Below are positions 15,354 to 22,365 of a stretch of DNA of 42,682 nucleotides, piece by piece (positions within the stretch are counted from its first letter, which is position 1; every line of letters begins with the position of its first letter). The notes beneath the pieces were generated by a model. It did not search any database and was not told the DNA's origin. It worked only from the letters and a program-made list of their open reading frames with translations. This stretch comes from Anaerolineales bacterium UBA3082 (GTDB taxonomy: Bacteria > Chloroflexota > Anaerolineae > UBA7937), in contig DFBK01000025.1 of the NCBI GenBank assembly GCA_002366595.1, positions 48,132 to 90,813 on the forward strand, given 5' to 3'. Made by a program: the position numbers and the translations under genes.

Positions 15354-15797
15354 TCATCGAGAGTTTACAAGATCTTGATTGGATAGCCCTGAGAGGAACC
15401 CATCTATCAGGGATAACAACTCTTCTGGAGTGTTGTAAGCCTTGACCCCGATATTAGGCTCCGTGTTCCCCAGGATCATCTTAGAGACCGTTGAATCTTG
15501 GCGGTAGAGACAAAGGACCGGCTTACCTAGATGAAGGGCCGTGGCTATCTCATACCCCACTCCCATAGAGGGCGTGGATACCTCAGCGATCATGACCTCG
15601 GATTCTCGAACCCAGCCTATATCCCGCTCATAGACTAAAGAGGGTGGGTTCTTCTTCTCCCAGTGGAGGACATCGGGTCGGGCCACATGAGCCGAGGGGA
15701 CCTCGTGCCCCTTGGCCAAGAGATATTCTACTATCTGGGCGTAGATCTGGGCGTTCTCTCGCCCTCCCACAATGGAACCAGCGAAATAGATCTTCAT
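15354..15797 (-). CDS. Nucleoside 2-deoxyribosyltransferase/DNPH1-like N-glycosidase
   Basis: The 147-residue protein begins MKIYFAGSIVGGRE, typical of 2'-deoxynucleoside 5'-phosphate N-hydrolases and nucleoside 2-deoxyribosyltransferases. The central block VMIAEVSTPSMGVGYEIA includes the catalytic Glu and the ribose-binding region. Such enzymes cleave or exchange the base of deoxynucleosides, in salvage or in cleaning the nucleotide pool. The ATG at 15797 lies one base after the stop of the C45 hydrolase gene; a longer open frame to 15875 overlaps that gene and is not preferred. It is part of the operon leading to the sulfur genes. Confidence 0.85.
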   Translation of the reverse strand: MKIYFAGSIVGGRENAQIYAQIVEYLLAKGHEVPSAHVARPDVLHWEKKNPPSLVYERDIGWVRESEVMIAEVSTPSMGVGYEIATALHLGKPVLCLYRQDSTVSKMILGNTEPNIGVKAYNTPEELLSLIDGFLSGLSNQDLVNSR

Positions 15798-15798
15798 T

Positions 15799-16857
15799 TT
15801 AGGAGCCCAAAAACGCTTCTTCCTCTTTACCCACCGGCCAGGGGTACTCTTTATACTCGTTCCGGCAAGGGGCACCCAGGCTGTAGGCCACCTTCCGGTT
15901 AGTCAAGTCGCCGATGGCCGACCAGAGGGTGGCTAGCCCATCCATGTGGCCACAGATGGGGGTCTGGTGGTCGGTGAGGATCTCCTGGGCCAGAGCCCAA
16001 GGGTCGCTGTCTCTCTTCGACAACGCGCTCAACATCTTCTGGAGGCGGCGCTTGGAGTTCTCCAGAATAGGTGATTCTATGAGGTGGCTCAGATCGTGGT
16101 GCAAGAAGTGGTTGGTACAAGCGATATAATCGTTTTCGGCCTTCCGCACACGGACTCTTTCGGGGTAGGCCTCCACTACGAACATATCACGGGGGTCGAC
16201 GATGGTGTAGTTGAAACTCGAAAGATGGGGCATCTCCTGGGCCATCATCACCGCTTCCTCAGCGGTGGCGCAGGTCTCGAGTAAGATGCGGGGGATGAGA
16301 TGGAAGACCACCCCCGGCTCGACCCTCTCCGGCGCTTTAGCGGACACCCCGTGGAGGGCCACGAAGAGCCCGTGTTGATTCACCCCATCGTGACGCCCGG
16401 AGAGGAGTCCATCGTTCATCCCTAGAGTCGCGTAGTAGGCCTCAGGCTGGGCGGCTATGAGATACCTCAGCCTGGCCCGATAGAAGAAGTCGTAGTTACG
16501 TCCTACTATCGTCCGCCCCTGGCGGCGAAGGGCGAAAGAGGAGCATCTAAGGTTGATTTCCCCTAGGCCCACGATGAGCATCCCCAGAAGGGTGTCCATC
16601 TCCAGATCGAGGGCCTCAGCCCACCCCTCATATTCATCTAGTAGGGTGGGATGGAAACTGGAGATCACATCCCAACACTCCTCGGCGAAGGCGATCTGGG
16701 AAAGAGTCAAAGGCTCTGCTTCCCCTTCCGGCGGTGGGGGGAGGGGGCTAATCCCATGGGCCAGTTGTTGTCCCATCTCTAGGTGGGTCCCCGCTAGTTG
16801 AAGATACCGGTAGTCGGCCGCTTTCTCTTCCTCTAGATCGTCTTCTGGTCTAGGCAT
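15799..16857 (-). CDS. C45-type N-terminal nucleophile amidohydrolase
   Basis: The 352-residue protein resembles acyl-CoA:6-aminopenicillanate acyltransferase-like hydrolases. Motifs are a presumed nucleophile C105 in NLRCSSFALRRQGRTIVGRN, then a RNYDFFY strand, GLLSGRHDGVNQHGLFVALH, and NHFLHHDLSHL. In this family the chain is cut just before the nucleophilic cysteine, which then acts on amides of acylated amino compounds. The true substrate is unknown. There is no signal peptide, so it is cytoplasmic. It is the first gene of the operon that runs to tusA, with its promoter at 16897-16925. Confidence 0.85.
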   Translation of the reverse strand: MPRPEDDLEEEKAADYRYLQLAGTHLEMGQQLAHGISPLPPPPEGEAEPLTLSQIAFAEECWDVISSFHPTLLDEYEGWAEALDLEMDTLLGMLIVGLGEINLRCSSFALRRQGRTIVGRNYDFFYRARLRYLIAAQPEAYYATLGMNDGLLSGRHDGVNQHGLFVALHGVSAKAPERVEPGVVFHLIPRILLETCATAEEAVMMAQEMPHLSSFNYTIVDPRDMFVVEAYPERVRVRKAENDYIACTNHFLHHDLSHLIESPILENSKRRLQKMLSALSKRDSDPWALAQEILTDHQTPICGHMDGLATLWSAIGDLTNRKVAYSLGAPCRNEYKEYPWPVGKEEEAFLGS

Positions 16858-16896
16858 CTTTTCCTCTTTTCGACCTGGGCAAACCTCTATAATTTG

Positions 16897-16925
16897 ATTT
16901 TAGCATCGCCGGGGATAAATGACAA
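16897..16925 (-). promoter_or_regulatory. Promoter of the C45-to-TusA operon
   Basis: Minus strand TTGTCA (16920-16925) and TAAAAT (16897-16902) lie 17 bp apart, about 40 bases upstream of the start codon of the C45 gene. Confidence 0.7.
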
Positions 16926-16973
16926 GACAAGATTGACGGAAGCCCCTTTTCAGATTTAGAGTGGGCGTATGTC

Positions 16974-17031
16974 AAGTATCCCTGTCCCAAAGGGATCCCG
17001 TCCCACAGGGATCCCGAGGGAAGGGACGGGA
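16974..17031. repeat. GGGATCC-core palindromic repeat copy
   Basis: The segment contains CAAGTATCCCTGTCCC followed by three interleaved copies of the GGGATCCCG and GGGACGGG type. Related copies lie near 2525, 28121, 29225 and 32092. It lies in the 240-base gap between the C45 and UbiB genes. No gene is visible in this gap. Confidence 0.7.
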
Positions 17032-17098
17032 AAGGTGAATCTCTGATGCAGGCTAAGGGGTTGAGGTTGAAGAGGGGAGTTATCTTACCCTCTGGCCT

Positions 17099-18766
17099 CT
17101 AGAGCCGAGGGGAAAGAAGAAGGCTGATGCCTACTAAGCCCGCCAGCGCCAGGAGGGCCCAAGCCAGTTTCTCCTGGCCTCCAGTAAGGAGAAGGGCTGC
17201 GGTCAAGACGAGACTTGCCAGCACGATGCCCCTCAGGAGCCGATCCATCCCCCGCTCTAGGCGGTCTACCACCCTTTCCAGTTCCCCCGACTCGGCTATG
17301 TGCACCTCCAGGTCGCCACGGCTGAGGGTGAGCATCGTCTCCTCTGTGAGTCGGGGCAGTCTCCACAAAAGAGCCCCCATACTCTGGAGTTCGTTGAGGA
17401 GATGCCCGGCCCATTTTTCCTTCTCGGCGGCCAAGAGTTCCCTGGCGAAGGGCTCCACCCCCTCGAAGACGTTGAAGTCGGTATCCAGCCCTGTGGCCAG
17501 GCCGGAGAGGATGCCCAGCATCCTGCCCATGAAGATGAAATCCTGGGGCAACTGAAGGGGCATCTGGAAGATGAGGTCGCGGAATTCGACGGCTAGATCG
17601 GCGAATTCCCGATGGTCGATCCTCGCCAACTCCCCCATGCTGAGGCCGTAGAAGCGGGCGAACACCTTCTCCGCCGCGGCCTCGATGGGGCGCAGGTCGG
17701 TCCCCGGCAGGAAGAACCCCAGCCTATCCCAACTTTCGATTATGCGGAGCACATCTCTAGCCGCTAGGCCGATGACCGACTCCCTCAGTTGGTCCATCAC
17801 CTGGGGGATGAGGTGGCCCACCATCCCGAAATCGACGAAAACCAGTTGGAACTCCCGTGAGAGGTCCCCCTTGGGGGGCGGGTCGCCTAAAGGGCAGACA
17901 AAGATGTTTCCGGGGTGGGGGTCGGCGTGGAAGAAGCCGTCTAAGAAGACCTGCTGGAGGTAGGTCTCAAATACGCACTGGGCCACGGCCTTTCGGTCGA
18001 TTCCCGCTTCGGTCAGGGCTGCGTAGTTGGTGATTTTGATTCCCCCTACACGCTCTAGGGTGAGCACCCGCTTGGTGGTATGAGACCAGCGGGGGAGGGG
18101 GATGCGCACCCTGTGGTTCCCGGCGAAATTCTCGGCGAACCGCTCGGCGTTATGTCCCTCGGCTATATAATCCAGTTCTTCGTAGAGGGTGCGGCTGAAC
18201 TCATCGAGGAGGGCATCGAGGTCGGCACGGCTGGCTAGGGGGCGATACCGCTTCAACCATCCCACCGCCCAGCGAAGGGCGGCTAGGTCTGTGGCCACCA
18301 ACATCTCGATCTGGGGCCGTTGCACCTTGACCATGACCGGCTCCCCGCCGGGAAGACGGGCCTGATAGACCTGTCCTAACGAGGCCCCGATCTCTGTCCC
18401 CTCTTGAAACTCCTCGAAGAGTTCCGACAAAGGTGCGCCCAGTTCCTCCTCGATCATCTGCCGGATGGGAGGGAAGGGGTCGGGGGGGACCTCGTCTTGG
18501 AGGCCGCTCAACTCCTCGGTGACCTCTGGGGGGAGGACGTCGGCACGGGAGCTGAGGAACTGCCCCAATTTGATGAGCACGCCGCCCATCTCCACGGCCA
18601 TAGCCTGGAAGCGGGCAGCCAGACGGCGGCGTCGGCCAGGCGCGCCGAGCCGCACCAGCCTCCCTCCCGGCAGGCGAGGCAAGAAGGCCTCCCAGAGGAG
18701 GAGGGAGAGGATAGTGCGGGCAAAGAACCAGACGATACGCCAGTAGCGGCGGCGATGGATTCTCAT
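17099..18766 (-). CDS. UbiB/ABC1-family atypical kinase-like protein
   Basis: The 555-residue protein has the ADCK/UbiB signatures. These are the KxGQ motif VLIKLGQFLSSRADVLPP (66-69), the alanine-rich nucleotide loop GASLGQVYQARL, the VAIK-like VMVKVQRP, the catalytic loop HADPHPGNIF, and VFVDFGMVG (the DFG equivalent). Two hydrophobic segments at the C terminus anchor it in the membrane. Family members are ATPases needed for quinone or other isoprenoid lipid metabolism. The ATG at 18766 is chosen because it lies six bases after the -10 box TACCCT, implying a leaderless message; the longer frame to 18811 covers the promoter itself. Confidence 0.9.
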   Translation of the reverse strand: MRIHRRRYWRIVWFFARTILSLLLWEAFLPRLPGGRLVRLGAPGRRRRLAARFQAMAVEMGGVLIKLGQFLSSRADVLPPEVTEELSGLQDEVPPDPFPPIRQMIEEELGAPLSELFEEFQEGTEIGASLGQVYQARLPGGEPVMVKVQRPQIEMLVATDLAALRWAVGWLKRYRPLASRADLDALLDEFSRTLYEELDYIAEGHNAERFAENFAGNHRVRIPLPRWSHTTKRVLTLERVGGIKITNYAALTEAGIDRKAVAQCVFETYLQQVFLDGFFHADPHPGNIFVCPLGDPPPKGDLSREFQLVFVDFGMVGHLIPQVMDQLRESVIGLAARDVLRIIESWDRLGFFLPGTDLRPIEAAAEKVFARFYGLSMGELARIDHREFADLAVEFRDLIFQMPLQLPQDFIFMGRMLGILSGLATGLDTDFNVFEGVEPFARELLAAEKEKWAGHLLNELQSMGALLWRLPRLTEETMLTLSRGDLEVHIAESGELERVVDRLERGMDRLLRGIVLASLVLTAALLLTGGQEKLAWALLALAGLVGISLLLSPRL

Positions 18767-18772
18767 AATTAG

Positions 18773-18801
18773 AGGGTAGCACGAGGGAGACGGGCAGTCA
18801 A
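18773..18801 (-). promoter_or_regulatory. Promoter of the UbiB-like gene (leaderless)
   Basis: Minus strand TTGACT (18796-18801), 17 bp, TACCCT (18773-18778). Only six bases separate the -10 box from the ATG, so the transcript must start at or next to the start codon. No Shine-Dalgarno sequence is present. Confidence 0.65.
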
Positions 18802-18870
18802 GGGGGAGCACGAACGGCGCGAAGGGTGGAAAAGGGGGGATAGAATCGAGGCTTCAGCCGGGCCGCGTAA

Positions 18871-18930
18871 AGGATAGGGCAGGTATCCTTCGGCAGGGCT
18901 CAGGATAGGTGGAAACCTGCCCTATGTTAT
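18871..18930. terminator. Large nested inverted repeat downstream of the nuclease gene
   Basis: ATAGGGCAGGT (18874-18884) pairs perfectly with ACCTGCCCTAT (18915-18925). Inside it, TATCCT and AGGATA can pair (18884-18889 and 18902-18907). It overlaps the last codons of the putative nuclease gene and may terminate its transcript. The inner part reads CTTCGGCAGGGCTCAGG, resembling the CTTCGGCTTCGCTCAGG element at 2672. Confidence 0.5.
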
Positions 18931-19436
18931 CCTAGTTGTTTCTCCAAGTCCCCTAAGAATTCTTCGTTCCAGTTCAACAGGATGTCCCAATTGTTCCTAA
19001 GTGGTTGTAAGCGAGTCACGCGACGTGTGTCTCCGAACTTCTCAAGGAAGCGGGTGGGAATCAAATATAGATCCAAGGTGAAGCGGTCTACGCCTATAAC
19101 TAGATCATTGTGTTCCAGGCTATACTTGTACTTCTTGACGCCAGGCACGTATATCCTATTCACCCCAGCCCTTTGGCCAGCGGTAAATCTGACATCACCG
19201 GTCTTACTGGCTGTTTTTACTGCACCGCGGATAATATACTGGGTTGAATTAGGTCCTTTTTCATAAACTGTAATCAATAGATCGTAGGGTCCTCCTTTCA
19301 CGCTGGATACGGACACGTCGAATCCGAGCCTCATTAAAATTGCAGTAACCAGAAACTCGTGCGCGGTGCCTAAGTTGCTTGCGAACTTACCCTCCTCAGT
19401 CTCGGTAATATTCAAATCTGCAACTGATGGTGCCAT
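18927..19436 (-). CDS. Putative restriction nuclease of PD-(D/E)XK type
   Basis: The 169-residue protein is arranged like PDDEXK_5-type nucleases: a helix with E27 (GTAHEFLVTAILMRLGF), then GGPYDLLI with D52, then IIRGAVKTASK with K74, then a C-terminal strand DLYLIPTRFLEKFG. The residue that is normally E or Q in the ExK or QxK position is A72, so catalysis would have to use a migrated acidic residue, or the protein is inactive. The ATG lies four bases after the stop of the adjacent DNA methyltransferase gene and is transcribed with it, which is the main argument for a restriction role. The pair is lower in GC than neighbouring genes, consistent with horizontal transfer. Confidence 0.65.
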   Translation of the reverse strand: MAPSVADLNITETEEGKFASNLGTAHEFLVTAILMRLGFDVSVSSVKGGPYDLLITVYEKGPNSTQYIIRGAVKTASKTGDVRFTAGQRAGVNRIYVPGVKKYKYSLEHNDLVIGVDRFTLDLYLIPTRFLEKFGDTRRVTRLQPLRNNWDILLNWNEEFLGDLEKQLG

Positions 19437-19440
19437 CTGG

Positions 19441-20775
19441 TCAATCTCCTGTTGGTTTTCTGAAAATGATTACCCAGTCATCATTAATACGCTCCTTGCG
19501 TGGCACCTTGATGAAGTGCCGGATGATTTCAGAGACAAAGTAATTCTCTACTTCAAATCCGATGTCGCTTGCGATCTCTGTGAAGAACTCATGCGTTTTG
19601 ATTCGATGACCTCTGATGACATTGTTGCCAACAACAACACAATACCGGCCGCCGGGAACAAGCAGCCTGAATATTTCGCGAAAATTCTCCTTCATATCTA
19701 CAAAATATTTATAAATGATGAACGATCGTCGGGGGTCGACGCGGTAAATACTTTCGAGTACGGCATCTAGGGAGGGAAGGCCGAACGTCTTTAGATCCTC
19801 ATAGTCTTTCTTAAGAACGCTTTCGGTGCCGATATGTTGACGTTTCATTTCGGCCAAAGGACCATCGTCAGGATCAATTATGCCTAGCCAGTACATCTCT
19901 AGTTGATGTGTGCGGGTATAGTCTACTGCGTTGATGTATGGAGGAGAGGTTACAGCCAACTCTACGGAGCAGCTGGGGAGGCCTGTATTCCTTGCGTCAC
20001 TATCCTCGAGAATTTCCACTTGCACATTACTTGGGCATACCCTCGAGAACTGAATCATGTTTTGGATGTTGGTCCGCGAGACCTCGATAAATCTTCGGAA
20101 TGCATCACCCTTTTCGATCCTCTTATTAAGGCGTTTGCGAACAACAGTTCTAGTGCAGTGATCGTCGGCATTAGAAACGGCCCGAATGATGGAGGACATG
20201 CAGATGTAGTAGAAATCTTTGTATTTCTGGCTTTGTCTTGGCTCCAGATCAAACGCCAGCGGGACGCGCTCAATGGCACCTTTGATGATTCCAAGCTCTC
20301 TTGTTATGTCCTGCCTGAACCAAATATCATCGCGACCGGGAAAATCGGGAATCATGATATGGCTTTCTGGGTAGCGGTCGTTCAGTTCGGCCTGTATCCA
20401 TTCCCATGTGCACTCTAGTAATTCTTCATCCAAAGGGGTGGTCTTTACCCGAGTGAGTAGTTGAGCGAATGGATCAATGTCAATCGCTATGGACGGAATA
20501 CCTTGCAATAGACATTCTATATTGACAGTACCACTGCCCGCCATAGGGTCGAGGACTGGACCCCTGTCAGTATACTTTCGGATCAACCAGCGAGGTAGTT
20601 CAGGGAAGAATTTGGCTGGGTATTTATGAAAGCCGTGAGTTAGGAAGGACTGGTCTTGGCTTATGATGAGGAGTCTTTGGCCGCGAGGGATGTCAAATTC
20701 AGGATGAAGGTCGCCGTTGACGATTATTCTCCCGTCAAGCAACGACCTCTGGATAGCGGTAAGAGTCTGTGTCAT
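19441..20775 (-). CDS. DNA methyltransferase (N6-adenine or N4-cytosine type)
   Basis: The 444-residue protein has the AdoMet-binding motif I in VLDPMAGSGTVNIECL (about residues 74-89) and the catalytic motif IV SPPY at 277-280. About 190 residues separate motif I from motif IV, so the presumed target-recognition region lies between them. HGFHKYPAKFFPELP just before motif I is typical of a group of stand-alone or RM-associated methyltransferases. SPPY suggests an amino-methylating enzyme. The ATG at 20775 is preceded by GCGAGGAGG, so it is favoured over the upstream start at 20799. The nuclease gene follows after four bases. Confidence 0.85.
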   Translation of the reverse strand: MTQTLTAIQRSLLDGRIIVNGDLHPEFDIPRGQRLLIISQDQSFLTHGFHKYPAKFFPELPRWLIRKYTDRGPVLDPMAGSGTVNIECLLQGIPSIAIDIDPFAQLLTRVKTTPLDEELLECTWEWIQAELNDRYPESHIMIPDFPGRDDIWFRQDITRELGIIKGAIERVPLAFDLEPRQSQKYKDFYYICMSSIIRAVSNADDHCTRTVVRKRLNKRIEKGDAFRRFIEVSRTNIQNMIQFSRVCPSNVQVEILEDSDARNTGLPSCSVELAVTSPPYINAVDYTRTHQLEMYWLGIIDPDDGPLAEMKRQHIGTESVLKKDYEDLKTFGLPSLDAVLESIYRVDPRRSFIIYKYFVDMKENFREIFRLLVPGGRYCVVVGNNVIRGHRIKTHEFFTEIASDIGFEVENYFVSEIIRHFIKVPRKERINDDWVIIFRKPTGD

Positions 20776-20790
20776 AACATCCTCCTCGCA

Positions 20791-20808
20791 TGATAACAAC
20801 CCTTATCA
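20791..20808. promoter_or_regulatory. Palindromic operator over the methyltransferase promoter
   Basis: TGATAAcaacccTTATCA is a perfect 6-bp inverted repeat with a 6-base spacer. It begins at the -10 box (20808-20813) and covers the expected transcription start. A dimeric repressor, possibly the modification enzyme itself, could bind here. No regulator gene is visible in the pair. Confidence 0.5.
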
Positions 20809-20836
20809 TTTTAGCCCACATAACAAAGCAGGTCAA
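20808..20836 (-). promoter_or_regulatory. Promoter of the methyltransferase-nuclease operon
   Basis: Minus strand TTGACC (20831-20836), 17 bp, TAAAAT (20808-20813). The transcript start falls inside the palindrome at 20791-20808. Confidence 0.7.
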
Positions 20837-20952
20837 ATTCGTTTACAAGGGCTGGGCAATCTTAAAATTACACCCCCCAGTATAGCACAAAGGTTCTACA
20901 ATGTCAAGAGCAGGCATGGGGGATTAAGAGAAACCCACGGACGCTTTCAGGC

Positions 20953-22278
20953 TTACGGATACAGCCTATGCAGCATCCTGGGAAAGGGTATCGTCTCCCG
21001 GATATGCTCGAGGCCGCAGATCCAGGCCACGGTCCGCTCTATCCCCAGCCCGAAGCCGGAGTGGGGGACGGAGCCGTAACGCCGCAGGTCCAGATACCAC
21101 TCGAAGGCCTCGCGAGGGAGGTTGTGCTCCTCGATGCGCTTCTCTAGGATTTCAAGGCTGGCTGTTCGCTGCCCCCCGCCGATGATCTCCCCATACCCCT
21201 CCGGGGCCAAGCAATCCACGGAGAGGGAGAGTTCGGGACGGTCGGGGTCTGGTTCCATATAGAAGGCCTTGCACAGGGTGGGGAAGCGGTGGACGAAAAG
21301 GGGCTTCTCGAAATGCTTGGCCAGGGCGGTTTCGTGGGGCGAGCCGAAGTCGTCTCCCCATTCGAACTCCAGCCCTTCTTGGTGGAGGATCTCCACCGCC
21401 TTATCGTAACTGATGCGAGGGAAGGGAGGCTTCACCTTCTCCAACGAGGCCGTATCCCTTTTCAGGGTTTTAAGTTCCGGTTTCCGGCGCGTGAGCGCCC
21501 TCTCTACGATATAGGAGACGAACTCCTCGGCCACCCGCATGCCTTCATCTAGGTCGGCATAGGCCATCTCCGGCTCCACCATCCAGAACTCCAAGAGATG
21601 TCTCCTGGTCTTCGACTTCTCCGCCCGGAAGGTGGGGCCGAAGCAGTAGACCTTGCCGAAGGCCATGATGCTAGCCTCGCTATAGAGTTGGCCGCTCTGG
21701 GCCAGATAGGCTGTATCCCCGAAATAGTCGGTCTCAAAGAGAGTGCTCGTGCCCTCGCAGGCAGCAGGGGTGAGGATGGGGGTATCGACGAGGAGGAAGC
21801 CGTTTTCATCGAAGTAGTCGCGCACGGCGCGGATCACCTCCGCTCGCACCCGAAGGATGGCGTGTTGCCGGGAGGAGCGAAGCCAGAGATGGCGGTGGTC
21901 CATGAGGAAGGTCACCCCATGCTCCTTGGGGGTGATGGGGTACTCCTGGGCCAACTGCACTACCTCGATCTCTTTCACCGTTAGTTCATATCCCCCGGGC
22001 GCTCGCTCATCGGCCCGAGCGGTGCCCGTGACTATAAGCGACGACTCCTGGGTCAGGCTCTTTGCGGCTTCGAAGACCTGACCAGGTACATCCTTCTCCA
22101 AGACCACGCATTGGATGACCCCCGTTCCGTCTCGCACCAGGAGAAACTGGAGCCGGCCCTTGTCGGTCTTGTGGTAGAGCCAACCCTTGAGGGTTACCTC
22201 TTGCCCCTCGTATTGGGCTATCTCTTCGATATACGCCTCTTCAGGCAAGGCTATCTCCTCTCCTGTGGATGGTGACAT
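20953..22278 (-). CDS. asnS: Asparagine-tRNA ligase
   Basis: The enzyme charges tRNA-Asn with asparagine. The 441-residue protein has an N-terminal OB-fold anticodon-binding domain (EGQEVTLKGWLYHKTDKG) and a class II catalytic core. Motif 2 is FRAEKSKTRRHLLEFWMVE and motif 3 is GFGLGIERTVAWICGLEHIR. The ATG at 22278 gives the usual N terminus. It lies four bases after a -10 box TAGAAT and has no Shine-Dalgarno sequence, so the message is probably leaderless. The longer frame to 22311 would run through the promoter. The presence of AsnRS means this organism need not rely only on the amidotransferase route for Asn-tRNA. Confidence 0.95.
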   Translation of the reverse strand: MSPSTGEEIALPEEAYIEEIAQYEGQEVTLKGWLYHKTDKGRLQFLLVRDGTGVIQCVVLEKDVPGQVFEAAKSLTQESSLIVTGTARADERAPGGYELTVKEIEVVQLAQEYPITPKEHGVTFLMDHRHLWLRSSRQHAILRVRAEVIRAVRDYFDENGFLLVDTPILTPAACEGTSTLFETDYFGDTAYLAQSGQLYSEASIMAFGKVYCFGPTFRAEKSKTRRHLLEFWMVEPEMAYADLDEGMRVAEEFVSYIVERALTRRKPELKTLKRDTASLEKVKPPFPRISYDKAVEILHQEGLEFEWGDDFGSPHETALAKHFEKPLFVHRFPTLCKAFYMEPDPDRPELSLSVDCLAPEGYGEIIGGGQRTASLEILEKRIEEHNLPREAFEWYLDLRRYGSVPHSGFGLGIERTVAWICGLEHIRETIPFPRMLHRLYP

Positions 22279-22282
22279 AAAG

Positions 22283-22311
22283 ATTCTATCACAGGGAGAG
22301 CGGCTTGTCAC
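22283..22311 (-). promoter_or_regulatory. Promoter of asnS (leaderless)
   Basis: Minus strand GTGACA (22306-22311), 17 bp, TAGAAT (22283-22288). The ATG begins five bases after the -10 box. Confidence 0.65.
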
Positions 22312-22333
22312 ATAGGAGGGTTTAGCGGGGTGT

Positions 22334-22365
22334 GGTCACCTCTTCAGGAGGTCACCTCTTCAGGA
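22334..22365. repeat. 16-bp tandem duplication at the end of the YfhO-flippase gene
   Basis: GGTCACCTCTTCAGGA occurs twice head to tail (22334-22349 and 22350-22365). The gene stops inside the copy nearer the window start (TGA at 22344-22346), and its last residues are encoded by the duplication. As 16 is not a multiple of three, the two copies are read in different frames. Confidence 0.8.
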
